The notes below the pieces were generated by a model. That model was given only the letters and a program-made list of their open reading frames with translations, ran no database searches and was not told the DNA's origin. Below are positions 1 to 8,081 of a stretch of DNA of 47,588 bases, one piece after another. Source of the DNA: Protaetiibacter sp. (GTDB taxonomy: Bacteria; Actinomycetota; Actinomycetes; Actinomycetales; Microbacteriaceae); assembly GCA_030150265.1 (NCBI GenBank), contig JASLGG010000012.1, forward strand, positions 1 through 47,588, in the 5' to 3' direction. The position numbers and the translations under genes are program-made. Every line of letters begins with the position of its first letter. Positions within the stretch are counted from its first letter, which is position 1.

Positions 1-2
1 AC

Positions 3-146
3 GCCCGCAACTACTCATCCGACGAAGCCCGAGCAACCGACTACCCCGCCTGGCTGCATCACTACAATCACCACCGACCCCACACCGGAATCAACGGCAC
101 AACACCCGCCTCCCGCGTCCACAACCTCACGGGGAACTACAACTAG
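3..146 (+). mobile_element. 3' end of an IS481-family transposase, cut by the window edge
   Basis: Only the last 47 residues are inside the window. They contain YNHHRPHTGINGTTPASRV, the typical C-terminal end of the DDE integrase core of IS481-family transposases, and stop at TAG 144-146. The N-terminus and most of the catalytic core lie upstream. I could not identify a right inverted repeat: the stop codon of the next gene, on the opposite strand, is only 3 bp away, so the IS end must overlap or lie inside the transposase 3' end. Confidence 0.8.
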
Positions 147-149
147 CGC

Positions 150-872
150 TCAGCCGGCCCACGCCTCGGTCACGTGGCTGCGCATCCAGGGCAGCGGATC
201 GACGAAGGTGTCGCCCACGATGATGCTGAGGTGCAGGTGCGCGCCCGAGCTCTCGCCCGTGTTGCCGACGCGGCCGATCACGTCGCCGCGCTTCACGACG
301 GTGCCGACGGGCACCGCGGAGCCGGTGATCATGTGCGCGTACCCGCTGTAGACGGTGTGGCCGTCCACCTGGTGGGCGATCACGACGTAGGTGCCCCAGC
401 CCGACATCGGACGCGAGACGACGACACCGTCGGCGATCGCGTGCACCGGGGTGCCGTAGCCGGGGGTGAAGTCGACGCCGGAGTGCTCGGTGGAGCAGCC
501 CGGGCACGGGGCGGCGCGATGGCCGAAGTAGCTGGTGATCGGCGAGCCGGGGTCGATGGGCCACTGGATGGGCGTGAAGTAGCTGATCGCGAAGTCGTCG
601 CGCACCTCGACCAGGGGCGCGGTGACGTCGGATGCGGCGAGCGTCGCGGGTGTGAGCGAGAGCGTCTGCCCCTCGACGGGCTGCTGCTCGGCCTTCGCGA
701 TGGTGGTGGCCGACGCAGGCAGGTCGTGCACCACGACGAGCATCATGCTGAGCAGCACGGTGCCGATCGCGAGCCGCCGCCGGCTCATCTTGAGGAAGCC
801 GGCGAGGAGGGGGTGGTGGTGCGGACGGGGGGCGGAGGCGCCGGCGAACGCCGGACGAGGGTGTGAGGGCAC
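150..872 (-). CDS. M23-family peptidase (lysostaphin-type endopeptidase), membrane-anchored or secreted
   Basis: This 240-aa protein has a cytoplasmic N-terminus, a hydrophobic segment at about residues 33-48 (signal or anchor) and a C-terminal LytM/M23 domain from about 108. The zinc and catalytic motifs are visible: HSGVDF (H130, D134), H180 in SGYAH and the HLH pair at 212-214. The family cleaves peptide cross-links in peptidoglycan outside the membrane, so this is probably a cell-wall hydrolase or a regulator of one. The GTG at 872 gives the longest form; an ATG at 788 (MSRRRLAIG) would place the hydrophobic segment at the extreme N-terminus and is a reasonable alternative. Its 3' end abuts the IS481 fragment. 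Confidence 0.85.
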   Translation of the reverse strand: MPSHPRPAFAGASAPRPHHHPLLAGFLKMSRRRLAIGTVLLSMMLVVVHDLPASATTIAKAEQQPVEGQTLSLTPATLAASDVTAPLVEVRDDFAISYFTPIQWPIDPGSPITSYFGHRAAPCPGCSTEHSGVDFTPGYGTPVHAIADGVVVSRPMSGWGTYVVIAHQVDGHTVYSGYAHMITGSAVPVGTVVKRGDVIGRVGNTGESSGAHLHLSIIVGDTFVDPLPWMRSHVTEAWAG

Positions 873-1197
873 GGGGTCGGGTCTTTCGGGGGTTCTGTCC
901 CGCGGAGCGGGAGAGCGCAGCTGCGCGCCGTCGGATCGGTCGGGCCGGGTATCGGGCGGTACGGGGCGGCGGATTGGTCACGCCGGGCCGCCCGGGCCAC
1001 AGCCAACGGTGCCCCGGCTTCCTGGCAGAACCCTGGCATCCGCCTCCGGATCCCGTGGGAACGCTCCCGGCCGACGTGGCGCGTGGCGAATTCTCGGCAG
1101 GTTCACCGCTGCATCTCTTGCCGCCCGCAGAGTGGCGGGCGTGTAATGGGAGTGTCCCCCGAACGAGGGCGTGATCGAGAAAGGGACGGTGGGATTC
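873..1197. other. Intergenic region between divergent genes
   Basis: About 325 bp without a convincing gene. It must hold the promoters of the M23 peptidase (leftward) and of the small protein that follows (rightward). Open frames here are G+C-rich shadows without family resemblance. I saw no clear repeat or RNA structure. Confidence 0.5.
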
Positions 1198-1422
1198 ATG
1201 CATCTGACGATCGAGTCGCCGACATCGATCTCCGAGCTGGACGTCGAGCGGGTGCTCGACGACGTGCACCGGGTGCGTTGCGGCAACCGGGTGCTCGGCT
1301 ACGTGCTCGAAGCCGGTGTGGTCTTCGTGACCCTGCGCGGCGACATCTTCAATACCTCCGTCGAGGTCGGCCAGTCGTACGACCTCGACACCGCGGTGCG
1401 CATCCTCGCCGACGCCGCCTGA
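1198..1422 (+). CDS. Small conserved-looking protein of unknown function (74 aa)
   Basis: Begins MHLTIESPTSISELDVERV and ends ILADAA. It is acidic, has no membrane segment or cysteine motif, and looks like a small alpha/beta domain. The ATG at 1198 has AAAGGGACGG upstream as ribosome binding site; an in-frame GTG at 1171 would add nine residues but has poorer spacing. Codon use matches the neighbours. I do not recognise the family. Confidence 0.6.
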   Translation: MHLTIESPTSISELDVERVLDDVHRVRCGNRVLGYVLEAGVVFVTLRGDIFNTSVEVGQSYDLDTAVRILADAA

Positions 1423-1457
1423 GGCACGACGCGCGCATCGGCGCGAGCCCCGCGCGG

Positions 1458-1463
1458 TAGCGT
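1458..1463 (+). promoter_or_regulatory. -10 box TAGCGT, leaderless promoter of the acyltransferase gene
   Basis: TAGCGT is followed by six bases and then the GTG at 1470. The same spacing recurs at eight other genes in this window, so transcription probably begins at the start codon. Confidence 0.6.
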
Positions 1464-1469
1464 GTGCCC

Positions 1470-2813
1470 GTGGCAGCGACGCACCCCGCTCTCGCGAACC
1501 GGGATACGACCCTGGATCTGGCGCGCGTCGCCTGCGTGCTGCTCGTGGTCGCGATCCACCTGCTGTTCGTGGGGGTGGGGCCCGACGGGCGCGGCGGCAT
1601 CGCGGTCAGCCGTCCGCTCGAGGAGCAGCCGTGGTTCGCCGCGGCCACCTGGGCCGGGCAGATCATGCCGTTGTTCTTCGTGGTGGGGGGATTCGCGACG
1701 GCGACGTCGCTGCGCAGCCACCGCCGGCGCATCCCGGATCGTCGCGCGGCCGACCGCGCGTTCGTGCAGGGGCGGATGCTGCGCCTCGTGCGACCCGCGG
1801 CGCCCCTGTTCGTGCTCCTGGTGCTCGCCCTGTTCGGCGCGATGCTGCTGGGAGCGCCGTCCGAGCTCGTGCGCGCGGTCGCGGTCGGCGTCGGCAGCCC
1901 GCTGTGGTTCCTCTGCGCCTACCTGATCTGCCAGTCGCTCGCGCCGGCGCTTCTCGACGCGCACGAGCGCGCGCCGCGGCGCACCCCGCTCCTGCTGCTG
2001 CTCGGCGTGGCCGTCGTCGACACGCTGCAGTTCTCCCTGCCCGGCGTTCCCGTCGACGCGGCGGGGATGAGCGTGCTCGGCTACCTCAACCTCCTCCTGG
2101 TCTGGCCGCTCGTGCAGCTGCTGGGCTTCTGGTACGCCGACGGATGGTTCGCGCGTCGCCGCACCTGGCAGCTCGCCGCGATCGCGGTGGCGGGCTGGGC
2201 GGCGCTCGTGCCGATGACGCTCTGGGGGTCGTACTCGGACGACATGCTCACGAACCTCAACCCGCCGACCCTGCCGCTCGTGGCGCTCGGCCTCGGGCAG
2301 GCGGCTCTCCTGCGGCTGCTGCACCGGCCGCTCGCGGCTCTCATGCGCACGCGCCTCGCGCAGGCGATCGTGTTCGCCTTCGGAACGCGCCTCATGACGG
2401 TCTACCTCTGGCACCTCCCGGTCATCGTGGCGGTCGCCGGGATCGGTCTGCTGCTGCCCGGGACGCCCGCACCCGGCGACGGCGCCTGGTGGGCGCTCCG
2501 ACCGCTCGTCGCCGCCGTCGTGCTGGCCGCGGTGCTCGGGCTCTCGGTGCCGCTCGCCCGCTTCGAGCGGCCGCGCGCGATCGGGGCTGCGGCATCCGGG
2601 TGGCGACTGCTCGTCGCAGCCCTCGCCACGATCCTGCCGACGGCGGCCATCACGATCCTCGGGCTCGACGCGTGGCTCGCGCTCGCCGGTGCGGCCGGCT
2701 TCGGGCTCGCGCTGCTCGTGCTCCGCCCGGCTCAGGCCCCGGCGCCGCCTGCGTCGCCGTCGCCGTCGCTCGCCACCGCGCCGGAGGCGGCGGCCGGGGC
2801 GGGCGGCTCGTAG
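1470..2813 (+). CDS. Acyltransferase_3 family membrane protein
   Basis: A 447-aa polytopic membrane protein with about ten hydrophobic segments. The N-terminal pattern, LDLARVACVLLVVAIHLLF followed by QIMPLFFVVGGFATATS, is the signature of the Acyltransferase_3 family (OafA/NolL type), which acylates sugars or other envelope molecules across the membrane. The acceptor cannot be predicted. I chose the GTG at 1470 because a TAGCGT box sits exactly six bases upstream (leaderless start); a GTG two codons earlier (1464) is possible. Its last 82 bp overlap the 3' end of the convergent gene at 2732-3277. Confidence 0.85.
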   Translation: MAATHPALANRDTTLDLARVACVLLVVAIHLLFVGVGPDGRGGIAVSRPLEEQPWFAAATWAGQIMPLFFVVGGFATATSLRSHRRRIPDRRAADRAFVQGRMLRLVRPAAPLFVLLVLALFGAMLLGAPSELVRAVAVGVGSPLWFLCAYLICQSLAPALLDAHERAPRRTPLLLLLGVAVVDTLQFSLPGVPVDAAGMSVLGYLNLLLVWPLVQLLGFWYADGWFARRRTWQLAAIAVAGWAALVPMTLWGSYSDDMLTNLNPPTLPLVALGLGQAALLRLLHRPLAALMRTRLAQAIVFAFGTRLMTVYLWHLPVIVAVAGIGLLLPGTPAPGDGAWWALRPLVAAVVLAAVLGLSVPLARFERPRAIGAAASGWRLLVAALATILPTAAITILGLDAWLALAGAAGFGLALLVLRPAQAPAPPASPSPSLATAPEAAAGAGGS

Positions 2814-3277
2814 TCGTCGTCCCACGGCAGGAAGGCGCTCGCGAGCGCCGAGCCGACGACGTCGCCGGCCACCGTGCCGAGCATGGTGCTCGCGAGCACC
2901 GAGCCGGCGGCGGGCGCTCCGGGCGTGATGCCCGCCGTGCTGCCCGAGAGGGATCGCTCGATGGTCCCCGGGTGCCGCTGCTCCGCTCGGACCGCCGCAC
3001 GGGCCAGGGTCGCGGGCTCGCTCGAGAGCGGCCGCTCGCCGGTGCCCGCGCCACGGCTCAGCTCCTCGTAGACGAGTGCGCGCTGACCCTCGGTGAGCCG
3101 GGCGAACGCCTCGGCGTGCACGAGCTCGATGGTCTCGGGCGGGGCCGTGCGCAGCAGGGAGCGGTAGCGCTCGAGGACGCGCGCATCCGTCGTGCGCACC
3201 GGGTCGGCGATCGCGTCCGCCGACGGCTCGTCGCCGCCGAACAGGCGATCGAGACCGAGTCGTCCGAGCAGCGCCAT
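2732..3277 (-). CDS. Unknown protein with an LLRTAPPETIE-type N-terminal domain
   Basis: A 181-aa protein. Residues about 30-75 (RYRSLLRTAPPETIELVHAE, then ARLTEGQRALV) form a helical domain I know from small actinobacterial proteins that are often, probably wrongly, labelled cation-transporting ATPase; there is no ATPase motif here. A weakly hydrophobic Ala/Gly-rich stretch follows (about 125-155) and the C-terminus is low-complexity Ala/Asp/Gly. The ATG at 3277 has GGGAGG five bases upstream and a TAGCGT -10 box at 3296-3301; a GTG two codons earlier is less likely. It overlaps the acyltransferase gene tail to tail by 82 bp. Confidence 0.65.
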   Translation of the reverse strand: MALLGRLGLDRLFGGDEPSADAIADPVRTTDARVLERYRSLLRTAPPETIELVHAEAFARLTEGQRALVYEELSRGAGTGERPLSSEPATLARAAVRAEQRHPGTIERSLSGSTAGITPGAPAAGSVLASTMLGTVAGDVVGSALASAFLPWDDDYEPPAPAAASGAVASDGDGDAGGAGA

Positions 3278-3344
3278 GTCCACCTCCCGCTCGCCACGCT
3301 AGGAAGAGGTCCTGGGCAGCGGCTGGGATGACGCTGCCAGAGGG

Positions 3345-4862
3345 CTACACGGCAGGCGCGAGGATGCCGCACGTGACGAGCTCCCGCACCTCCGCCAGCA
3401 CCACGCGGCGGAGCGCCGCCGCATCCGCATCCAGCAGCTGTGCGACGGCATCCGCGATGACGCCGAGCGCGAGCTCGCCGTCGCAGGCGCCCACGACGGC
3501 CGCGAGCGAGGGATCGACCCGGATGTCGCGGCGCAGTCCGCCGCCCTGCCGCAGCAGGATGGCGGAGGGGTCGGCCGCACCCGGCCAGTGGCTGCGCTCC
3601 TCCGTCACGTCGCCCGCGACCCGCAGCGCGATCCCCGCGAGGGCGTCGTCGTCGAGCGCGGCCACGACGTCGCGCGCGGCGAGCGCATCGGCGAGGTGCG
3701 CCCCGATGCCCGCGAGACCGTCGAGCGCGGCGCTCGCGCGCTCGGTGCGCACGAACGGCGGTGCGGCATCCGCGTCGCCGGGGCGGCGCAGCACGAGATA
3801 GCCGACCCCCACCTCGGCGACGCCGCGGCGCTCGAAGTCGTCGAGCCAGGCCGCGCACAGCCGCTCGAACTCGGGGGTGCCGGTGCGGGTGCCGCCGTCG
3901 CGGATCCAGGTCTCGGCGTAGCGCGGCGGGTCGAGGCGCTCGCGCTCGATCGCCCACACCTCGAGTCCCGCGACGCGCGCCCACGCGGCGGCGCGCTCGA
4001 GCCCGTCCTCGCCGGTGCGGTACTCCCAGTTGCCGAGCAGCTGGGCGGTGCCGCCGGGCACGAGGTGGGCGGCCGCGCCCGCGACCACGGAGGCGACGAG
4101 CGCGTCGCCCTCGAGGCCGCCGTCGCGGTACTCGTACTCGGGCACCTCGGGCGTGCGCGGGGTGATGACGAACGGCGGGTTCGACACGATGCGGTCGAAG
4201 CGCTCGCCCGCCACCGGCTCGTAGAGGCTCCCCAGCCGGAACTCGATGCCCGCGACCGCGTTGAGCTCGGCGTTCAACCGGGCGAAGCCGAGCGCGCGCT
4301 CCGAGATGTCGGTCGCGACGACGCGCTCCGCGAAGCGCCGCGCGTGCAGGGCCTGGATGCCGCATCCGGTTCCCAGGTCGAGCACGCTGCCGACCGGCTC
4401 GGGGAACTGCAGCGAGGCGAGGGTCGTCGAGGCGCCGCCGACGCCGAGCACGTGGTCGACGCGCAGCTCGCGACCGGTCGCGAGCTCACCGAGGTCGGAT
4501 GCGATCCACCACTCCCCCGCGCCGTGCAGGTCGACGAAGGAGTACGGCCGCAGGTCGACGAGCGGGCGGACGAGTTCGTCCTCCTCCGCGATGAGCCCGA
4601 GCTGCACGGCGCCCGCGACGCCGAGCGCGGGCAGGGCGGTCGCCACCGCATCCGCGGGCACCGGCTCGCCGAGCACGAAGAGCCGCGCGAGCACGGCCGC
4701 GGGGTCGGCGGAGCCGTCGAGGGCCCGCGAGGCCGGCACGCGGTCGCCGCGCCGCAGCGCCCCCTCGGCTGCCTGCCCCCACAGCGCGTCGAGGCGGTCG
4801 ACGCCGTAGCGGGCGGCGGTGAGATCGGCGCGCAGGGCGGGGATGAGCGGCATGGGCTCCAT
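3345..4862 (-). CDS. Class I SAM-dependent methyltransferase (NPPF motif) with N-terminal extra domain
   Basis: A 505-aa protein starting MEPMPLIPALRADL. Residues about 1-150 are a helical domain without a name I can give with certainty. The methyltransferase core follows: VLDLGTGCGIQALHA (SAM-binding motif I), VVATDISERAL (motif II) and IVSNPPF (motif IV). NPPF is typical of enzymes that methylate an exocyclic amine, as in PrmC/HemK, RsmC and N6-adenine methyltransferases; the substrate here could be rRNA, protein glutamine or DNA. The C-terminal 150 residues form another helical region. It starts 8 bp after the MFS gene and is probably co-transcribed with it. A much longer frame running further upstream is only antisense read-through of other genes. 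An ATG at 4853 is an alternative start. Confidence 0.82.
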   Translation of the reverse strand: MEPMPLIPALRADLTAARYGVDRLDALWGQAAEGALRRGDRVPASRALDGSADPAAVLARLFVLGEPVPADAVATALPALGVAGAVQLGLIAEEDELVRPLVDLRPYSFVDLHGAGEWWIASDLGELATGRELRVDHVLGVGGASTTLASLQFPEPVGSVLDLGTGCGIQALHARRFAERVVATDISERALGFARLNAELNAVAGIEFRLGSLYEPVAGERFDRIVSNPPFVITPRTPEVPEYEYRDGGLEGDALVASVVAGAAAHLVPGGTAQLLGNWEYRTGEDGLERAAAWARVAGLEVWAIERERLDPPRYAETWIRDGGTRTGTPEFERLCAAWLDDFERRGVAEVGVGYLVLRRPGDADAAPPFVRTERASAALDGLAGIGAHLADALAARDVVAALDDDALAGIALRVAGDVTEERSHWPGAADPSAILLRQGGGLRRDIRVDPSLAAVVGACDGELALGVIADAVAQLLDADAAALRRVVLAEVRELVTCGILAPAV

Positions 4863-4870
4863 TCTCGCGG

Positions 4871-6169
4871 CTACCCGGGACTCGGCACGTCGAGCGGATG
4901 CGCGAGCTCGTCGCGCGGCATGCGGGCGAGGAGCAGCGCGAGCGCCGCGACGGCGAGCGGCGCGAGGCCCGCCACGAGGAAGACCGGCGCCGCGCCGACC
5001 GCCGCGCCGAGCACGCCCGCGAGCGCGGTCGACACCGGCATGAGCGCGAGCGACACGAAGGAGTCGAGGCTCGACACCCGCCCCAGCATCGCCGTCGGCA
5101 CCCGCCGCTGCAGGAGGGTGCCCCAGATGACGCTGCCGATCGAGAACGCGATCCCCACGACGACCGCCGCGACCACCATGATCCACAGCTCGGTCGCGAC
5201 CGCCACGAGCACGAGGGGCAGGCATCCAGCGCCCCACACGAGCACCATCGCGGTGAGGTACCGGCGCGGGAGCCGCAGCGAGCCCATCGTGAGCGCGGCG
5301 GCCGCGCCGCCCGCGCCGAAGCCCAGCAGCACGAGCGCGTAGCCCGCCGCGTCGACCCCGGTGCGCGTCGTCACCGCGAACGGCAGCAGCACCTGCACCG
5401 GCCCCAGCACGAGCAGCACGAGCGAGCTCGCGAAGAGCAGGCTCGCGAGCAGCCACGGGGTGCGCACGAGGTAGCGGATGCCGTGGTGCACGTCGGCCAG
5501 CAGCGGCCGCCGCTCCGCCTCCGCGCGCCGGGGCACGACCCGGCCGAGCCCGGCGAGGCAGCAGATCGCGAGCAGCTGGGTGACGGCGATGAGCCCGAAG
5601 GCGGCGGCGGGCGAGAACGCCGCGACGAGCACCGCGGCCACGGCGGGACCGCCGGCCTGCAGCACCGCGGGGCGCAGCATCCCCTCGAAGCCGTTCGCCG
5701 CGAGCAGCTGCTCGGCGGGCAGGATCGAGGGCAGCATCGCCGAGTAGGCGGGCATGAAGAAGCCGTCGGCGACACCCAGCACGAAGCCCGCGACCGCGAG
5801 CTGCCAGACCTCGAGCGCGCCCGCGGCGGCGAGCAGCGCGACGGTCGCGACGAGCGCGCCCTTCACGATCTCGACGGTGAGCAGGATGCGGCGCTGCGGC
5901 ACGCGGTCGGCGACCGCCCCGCCGAACAGCACCGCGAGCAGCAGGCCGACGGCGTTGACGGTCGCCACGACGGCCACCCCGCCCGGTCCGCCGCCCATCC
6001 CCTTGATCTGGAAGACGACCGCGATGAGCCAGACCCCGGCGCCGAACAGCGACAGCGTCAGCGCCGTCGCCAGCAGCCGGTAGCGACGCGTGCGGAACGG
6101 GCGCAGGCCGCGAGGGAGCCGGCCGGGCGCGACCGCGGCATCCGCGGGCTCGGGCTCGGCGTCGCTCAC
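4871..6169 (-). CDS. MFS efflux transporter, EntS-like
   Basis: A 432-aa protein with about 12 transmembrane segments. The loop GGAVADRVPQRRILL after TM2 is the MFS motif A region; the layout matches the MFS_3 group of exporters (EntS, macrolide-type efflux). I place the start at the GTG coding VSDAEPEPADAAV, since the frame upstream is a low-quality extension running into the TetR promoter. It is divergent from the TetR gene at 6273, the usual arrangement in which the regulator represses an exporter in response to its substrate. The methyltransferase gene follows closely. Confidence 0.88.
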   Translation of the reverse strand: MSDAEPEPADAAVAPGRLPRGLRPFRTRRYRLLATALTLSLFGAGVWLIAVVFQIKGMGGGPGGVAVVATVNAVGLLLAVLFGGAVADRVPQRRILLTVEIVKGALVATVALLAAAGALEVWQLAVAGFVLGVADGFFMPAYSAMLPSILPAEQLLAANGFEGMLRPAVLQAGGPAVAAVLVAAFSPAAAFGLIAVTQLLAICCLAGLGRVVPRRAEAERRPLLADVHHGIRYLVRTPWLLASLLFASSLVLLVLGPVQVLLPFAVTTRTGVDAAGYALVLLGFGAGGAAAALTMGSLRLPRRYLTAMVLVWGAGCLPLVLVAVATELWIMVVAAVVVGIAFSIGSVIWGTLLQRRVPTAMLGRVSSLDSFVSLALMPVSTALAGVLGAAVGAAPVFLVAGLAPLAVAALALLLARMPRDELAHPLDVPSPG

Positions 6170-6219
6170 GCATCCGATGATGCCGTGCGCCGTCGGCCCG
6201 GCGCGACCGCCCGGGCGGA

Positions 6220-6236
6220 TGTGTACGCTGTCCACA
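6220..6236. promoter_or_regulatory. Candidate TetR operator between MFS exporter and TetR gene
   Basis: TGTGTACGCTGTCCACA is a 17-bp pseudo-palindrome (8-1-8, six of eight pairs matching) in the divergent intergenic region. Its internal TACGCT can also serve as a -10 box for the TetR gene. An almost identical sequence occurs at 27841-27857 before the DUF899 gene. Confidence 0.6.
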
Positions 6237-6272
6237 CGGCATCCGCACCCGCCTCCGAGGAGTCGTCCGTCC

Positions 6273-6896
6273 ATGAGCATCCCGCGCACCGGCTACCGTC
6301 ACGGCGACCTCCGCCGCTCGCTGCTCGCCGCGGCCCTCGAGCTCGCCCGCGACGGCGGACCGGATGCCGTGGTGCTGCGGGAGGCCACCCGGCGCGCCGG
6401 GGTGTCGCCGAACGCCGCCTACCGGCACTTCGCCGACCGCGCGGCGCTCGTGGAGGCGGTCAGCGACGCCGCCCAGGGCGCCGCCGCCGCTGCGATGGAG
6501 GCGGAGCTCGCCGCCGTGCCCGCGGCGCGCGACGCCGAGGGCGCCCGGGAGCGGCTGCGCGCGGTGGGGCTCGGCTACCTGCGCTTCGCGCGCGACGAGC
6601 CGGGGCTGTTCCGCACGGCGTTCGGGGTGCCCGGCGATCTCGGCCGTGCCTTCGCCGAGGAGAAGGCGGGACCGGGCGGCGCGAGCCCGTTCGCGCTGCT
6701 CTCCGGGGTGCTCGACGAGCTCGTGGCCTTCGGGGCGCTTCCCGCCGAGCGACGACCCGGCGCGGAGCTGCTCGCCTGGTCGGCCGTGCACGGCCTCGCG
6801 ATGCTCGTGCTCGAGGGGCCGCTGCACGGTCTCGATGCGGAGACCCGGCGCATGGCCGGGCGCCGGGTCGTCGAGATGGCGGTCGCCGGGCTCTGA
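6273..6896 (+). CDS. TetR/AcrR family transcriptional regulator
   Basis: A 207-aa protein. The N-terminus GYRHGDLRRSLLAAALELA followed by ATRRAGVSPNAAYRHFADR is a canonical TetR helix-turn-helix (residues about 6-55); the rest is the helical ligand-binding and dimerisation domain, which names no ligand. GAGGAG 10 bases upstream supports the ATG at 6273. Divergent from the MFS exporter, with a pseudo-palindromic operator candidate between them, so it probably represses the exporter and itself. Confidence 0.9.
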   Translation: MSIPRTGYRHGDLRRSLLAAALELARDGGPDAVVLREATRRAGVSPNAAYRHFADRAALVEAVSDAAQGAAAAAMEAELAAVPAARDAEGARERLRAVGLGYLRFARDEPGLFRTAFGVPGDLGRAFAEEKAGPGGASPFALLSGVLDELVAFGALPAERRPGAELLAWSAVHGLAMLVLEGPLHGLDAETRRMAGRRVVEMAVAGL

Positions 6897-6929
6897 GCCT
6901 CCCGCGCATCCGGGTTAGCCTGTCGGGAC

Positions 6930-7424
6930 ATGGATGCGCTGACCGCCGAGGAGATCCGCGACTCGTTCGTGAACGCGGGGTCGATCGACCGCGAGCGGAT
7001 CCCGCTGCCGGGCCTGCACGAGGTGCTCTGGGATGACCGCGAGTTCCTGGGCTGGCGCGACGGCTCGACCGCGCACCGCGGCTATCTCGTGTACTGGCGC
7101 GACGGCCGCCCGATCGGCGTCGTGCTGCGCGCCGCCGAGAGCCGGCTGTCCGGAGGAAGCGCGATGTGCTCGCTGTGCCAGATCGCACAGCCCGCGGGGC
7201 AGGTGCGGCTGTTCTCGGCGCTGCGCGCGGGCGAGGCCGGAGACGCGGGCGACTCGGTGGGCACCTACATCTGCGCCGATCTCGGCTGCCCCACCCTCAT
7301 CCGGATCGCACCGCACGGCAGCCCGTGGGATCCGAATCCGGATGCCGTGGTCGCCGAACGCGGAGCGGGTCTCGTGCGCCGCCTCGACGCCTTCGTCTCG
7401 AGAGTGCTCGCGCCGCGCGAGTGA
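6930..7424 (+). CDS. FBP-domain protein (EF-G-binding, FusB-like zinc finger)
   Basis: A 164-aa protein matching the FBP_C family, whose characterised relatives (FusB/FusC, Fbp) bind elongation factor G through a treble-clef zinc finger. The zinc ligands are visible as CSLC (about 79-82) and C...C in YICADLGC (about 111-117). This form is probably a housekeeping ribosome-associated factor; fusidic acid resistance cannot be assumed. A TAGCCT box lies eight bases before the ATG, so the transcript is leaderless or nearly so. Confidence 0.85.
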   Translation: MDALTAEEIRDSFVNAGSIDRERIPLPGLHEVLWDDREFLGWRDGSTAHRGYLVYWRDGRPIGVVLRAAESRLSGGSAMCSLCQIAQPAGQVRLFSALRAGEAGDAGDSVGTYICADLGCPTLIRIAPHGSPWDPNPDAVVAERGAGLVRRLDAFVSRVLAPRE

Positions 7425-7432
7425 GCCACCAT

Positions 7433-7451
7433 ATACACAACTCTTGTGCAT
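7433..7451. promoter_or_regulatory. Inverted repeat, probable operator of the ArsR-type regulator
   Basis: ATACACAA-CTC-TTGTGCAT is an 8-3-8 inverted repeat with one mismatch, lying upstream of the regulator gene and overlapping a possible -10 TATACA. A/T-rich in an otherwise G+C-rich region. A further TGTGCAT copy occurs about 14 bases downstream. Confidence 0.6.
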
Positions 7452-7478
7452 AGAAACTGTGCATGCAAGACTCGTGCC

Positions 7479-8081
7479 GTGAACATCCCGGACGACGACC
7501 ACACCGGCATCGAGCTCGACGACCAGGCCGTGCGCGTGCTCGCGCATCCGCTGCGCTCGCGGCTGCTCTCCCGGCTTCGGCTCGAGGGACCGGCGACCGC
7601 CACCGAGCTCGCGGCCGCGCTCGAGACCAACACGGGCGCCACGAGCTACCACCTGCGCGCGCTCGAGTCGGTGGGCCTCGTCGCCGACACGGGCGAGGGC
7701 GAGGGGCGTCGTCGCCTGTGGCGGGCCGCCAGCAGCTACCACTCCTGGTCGAACTCCTCCTTCGCGGGAGACGACGACGCGCGCACCGCGCTCGACTGGC
7801 TACAGCGCCACTACATCCGGCTGCTCTCCGACCGTGCCGAGCGCTGGCTCGACGCGGCCGACGGCTGGCCCGACGAGTGGGTCGACGCGCTCGGCATGAG
7901 CGACGCGCTCGTGACGGTGACCCCCGGGCAGCTCGGCGCGTTCACCCGGGAGCTCGACGAGCTCGTCGCGCGCTACCGCACGGCCGGCGAGGGCGACCCC
8001 GACGCGCGCCGGGTGCACCTCACCCTGCACGCCTCCCCCGTCGACCTCGCCCCTCCCGGCGTCGCGGCCGAGGACGCCTGA
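7479..8081 (+). CDS. ArsR-type winged-helix transcriptional regulator
   Basis: A 200-aa protein. Residues about 13-85 form a winged helix (VRVLAHPLRSRLLSRLRLEG, then TATELAAALETNTGATSYHL), typical of the ArsR/HTH_20 group; the C-terminal half is a helical domain, with no metal-binding cysteines. The stop overlaps the ATG of the following MFS gene by one base, so the pair is co-translated and the regulator probably controls the transporter. The start is uncertain: GTG 7479 is preferred, while GTG 7446 lies within the operator and would add a Cys-rich, unlikely N-terminus. Confidence 0.85.
   Translation: MNIPDDDHTGIELDDQAVRVLAHPLRSRLLSRLRLEGPATATELAAALETNTGATSYHLRALESVGLVADTGEGEGRRRLWRAASSYHSWSNSSFAGDDDARTALDWLQRHYIRLLSDRAERWLDAADGWPDEWVDALGMSDALVTVTPGQLGAFTRELDELVARYRTAGEGDPDARRVHLTLHASPVDLAPPGVAAEDA

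Noticed and set aside
6090..6272. N-terminal extension of the TetR regulator by about 60 residues
   Set aside because: The extension would cover the divergent promoter and the MFS start; TetR proteins begin at the helix-turn-helix region, as with ATG 6273.
3345..6827. A single 1160-codon open frame covering the methyltransferase and running on antisense to the TetR and MFS region
   Set aside because: Only the part from 4862 down has family motifs. The upstream part is a compositional shadow of other genes in 73% G+C DNA.
4898..7036. A 712-codon plus-strand frame antisense to the MFS gene
   Set aside because: Its translation is low-complexity Arg/His/Glu, typical of an antisense shadow, without any domain.
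6930..7424. Fusidic acid resistance gene
   Set aside because: The FBP domain is shared with FusB, but most actinobacterial members are not known to confer resistance, and no context supports it.
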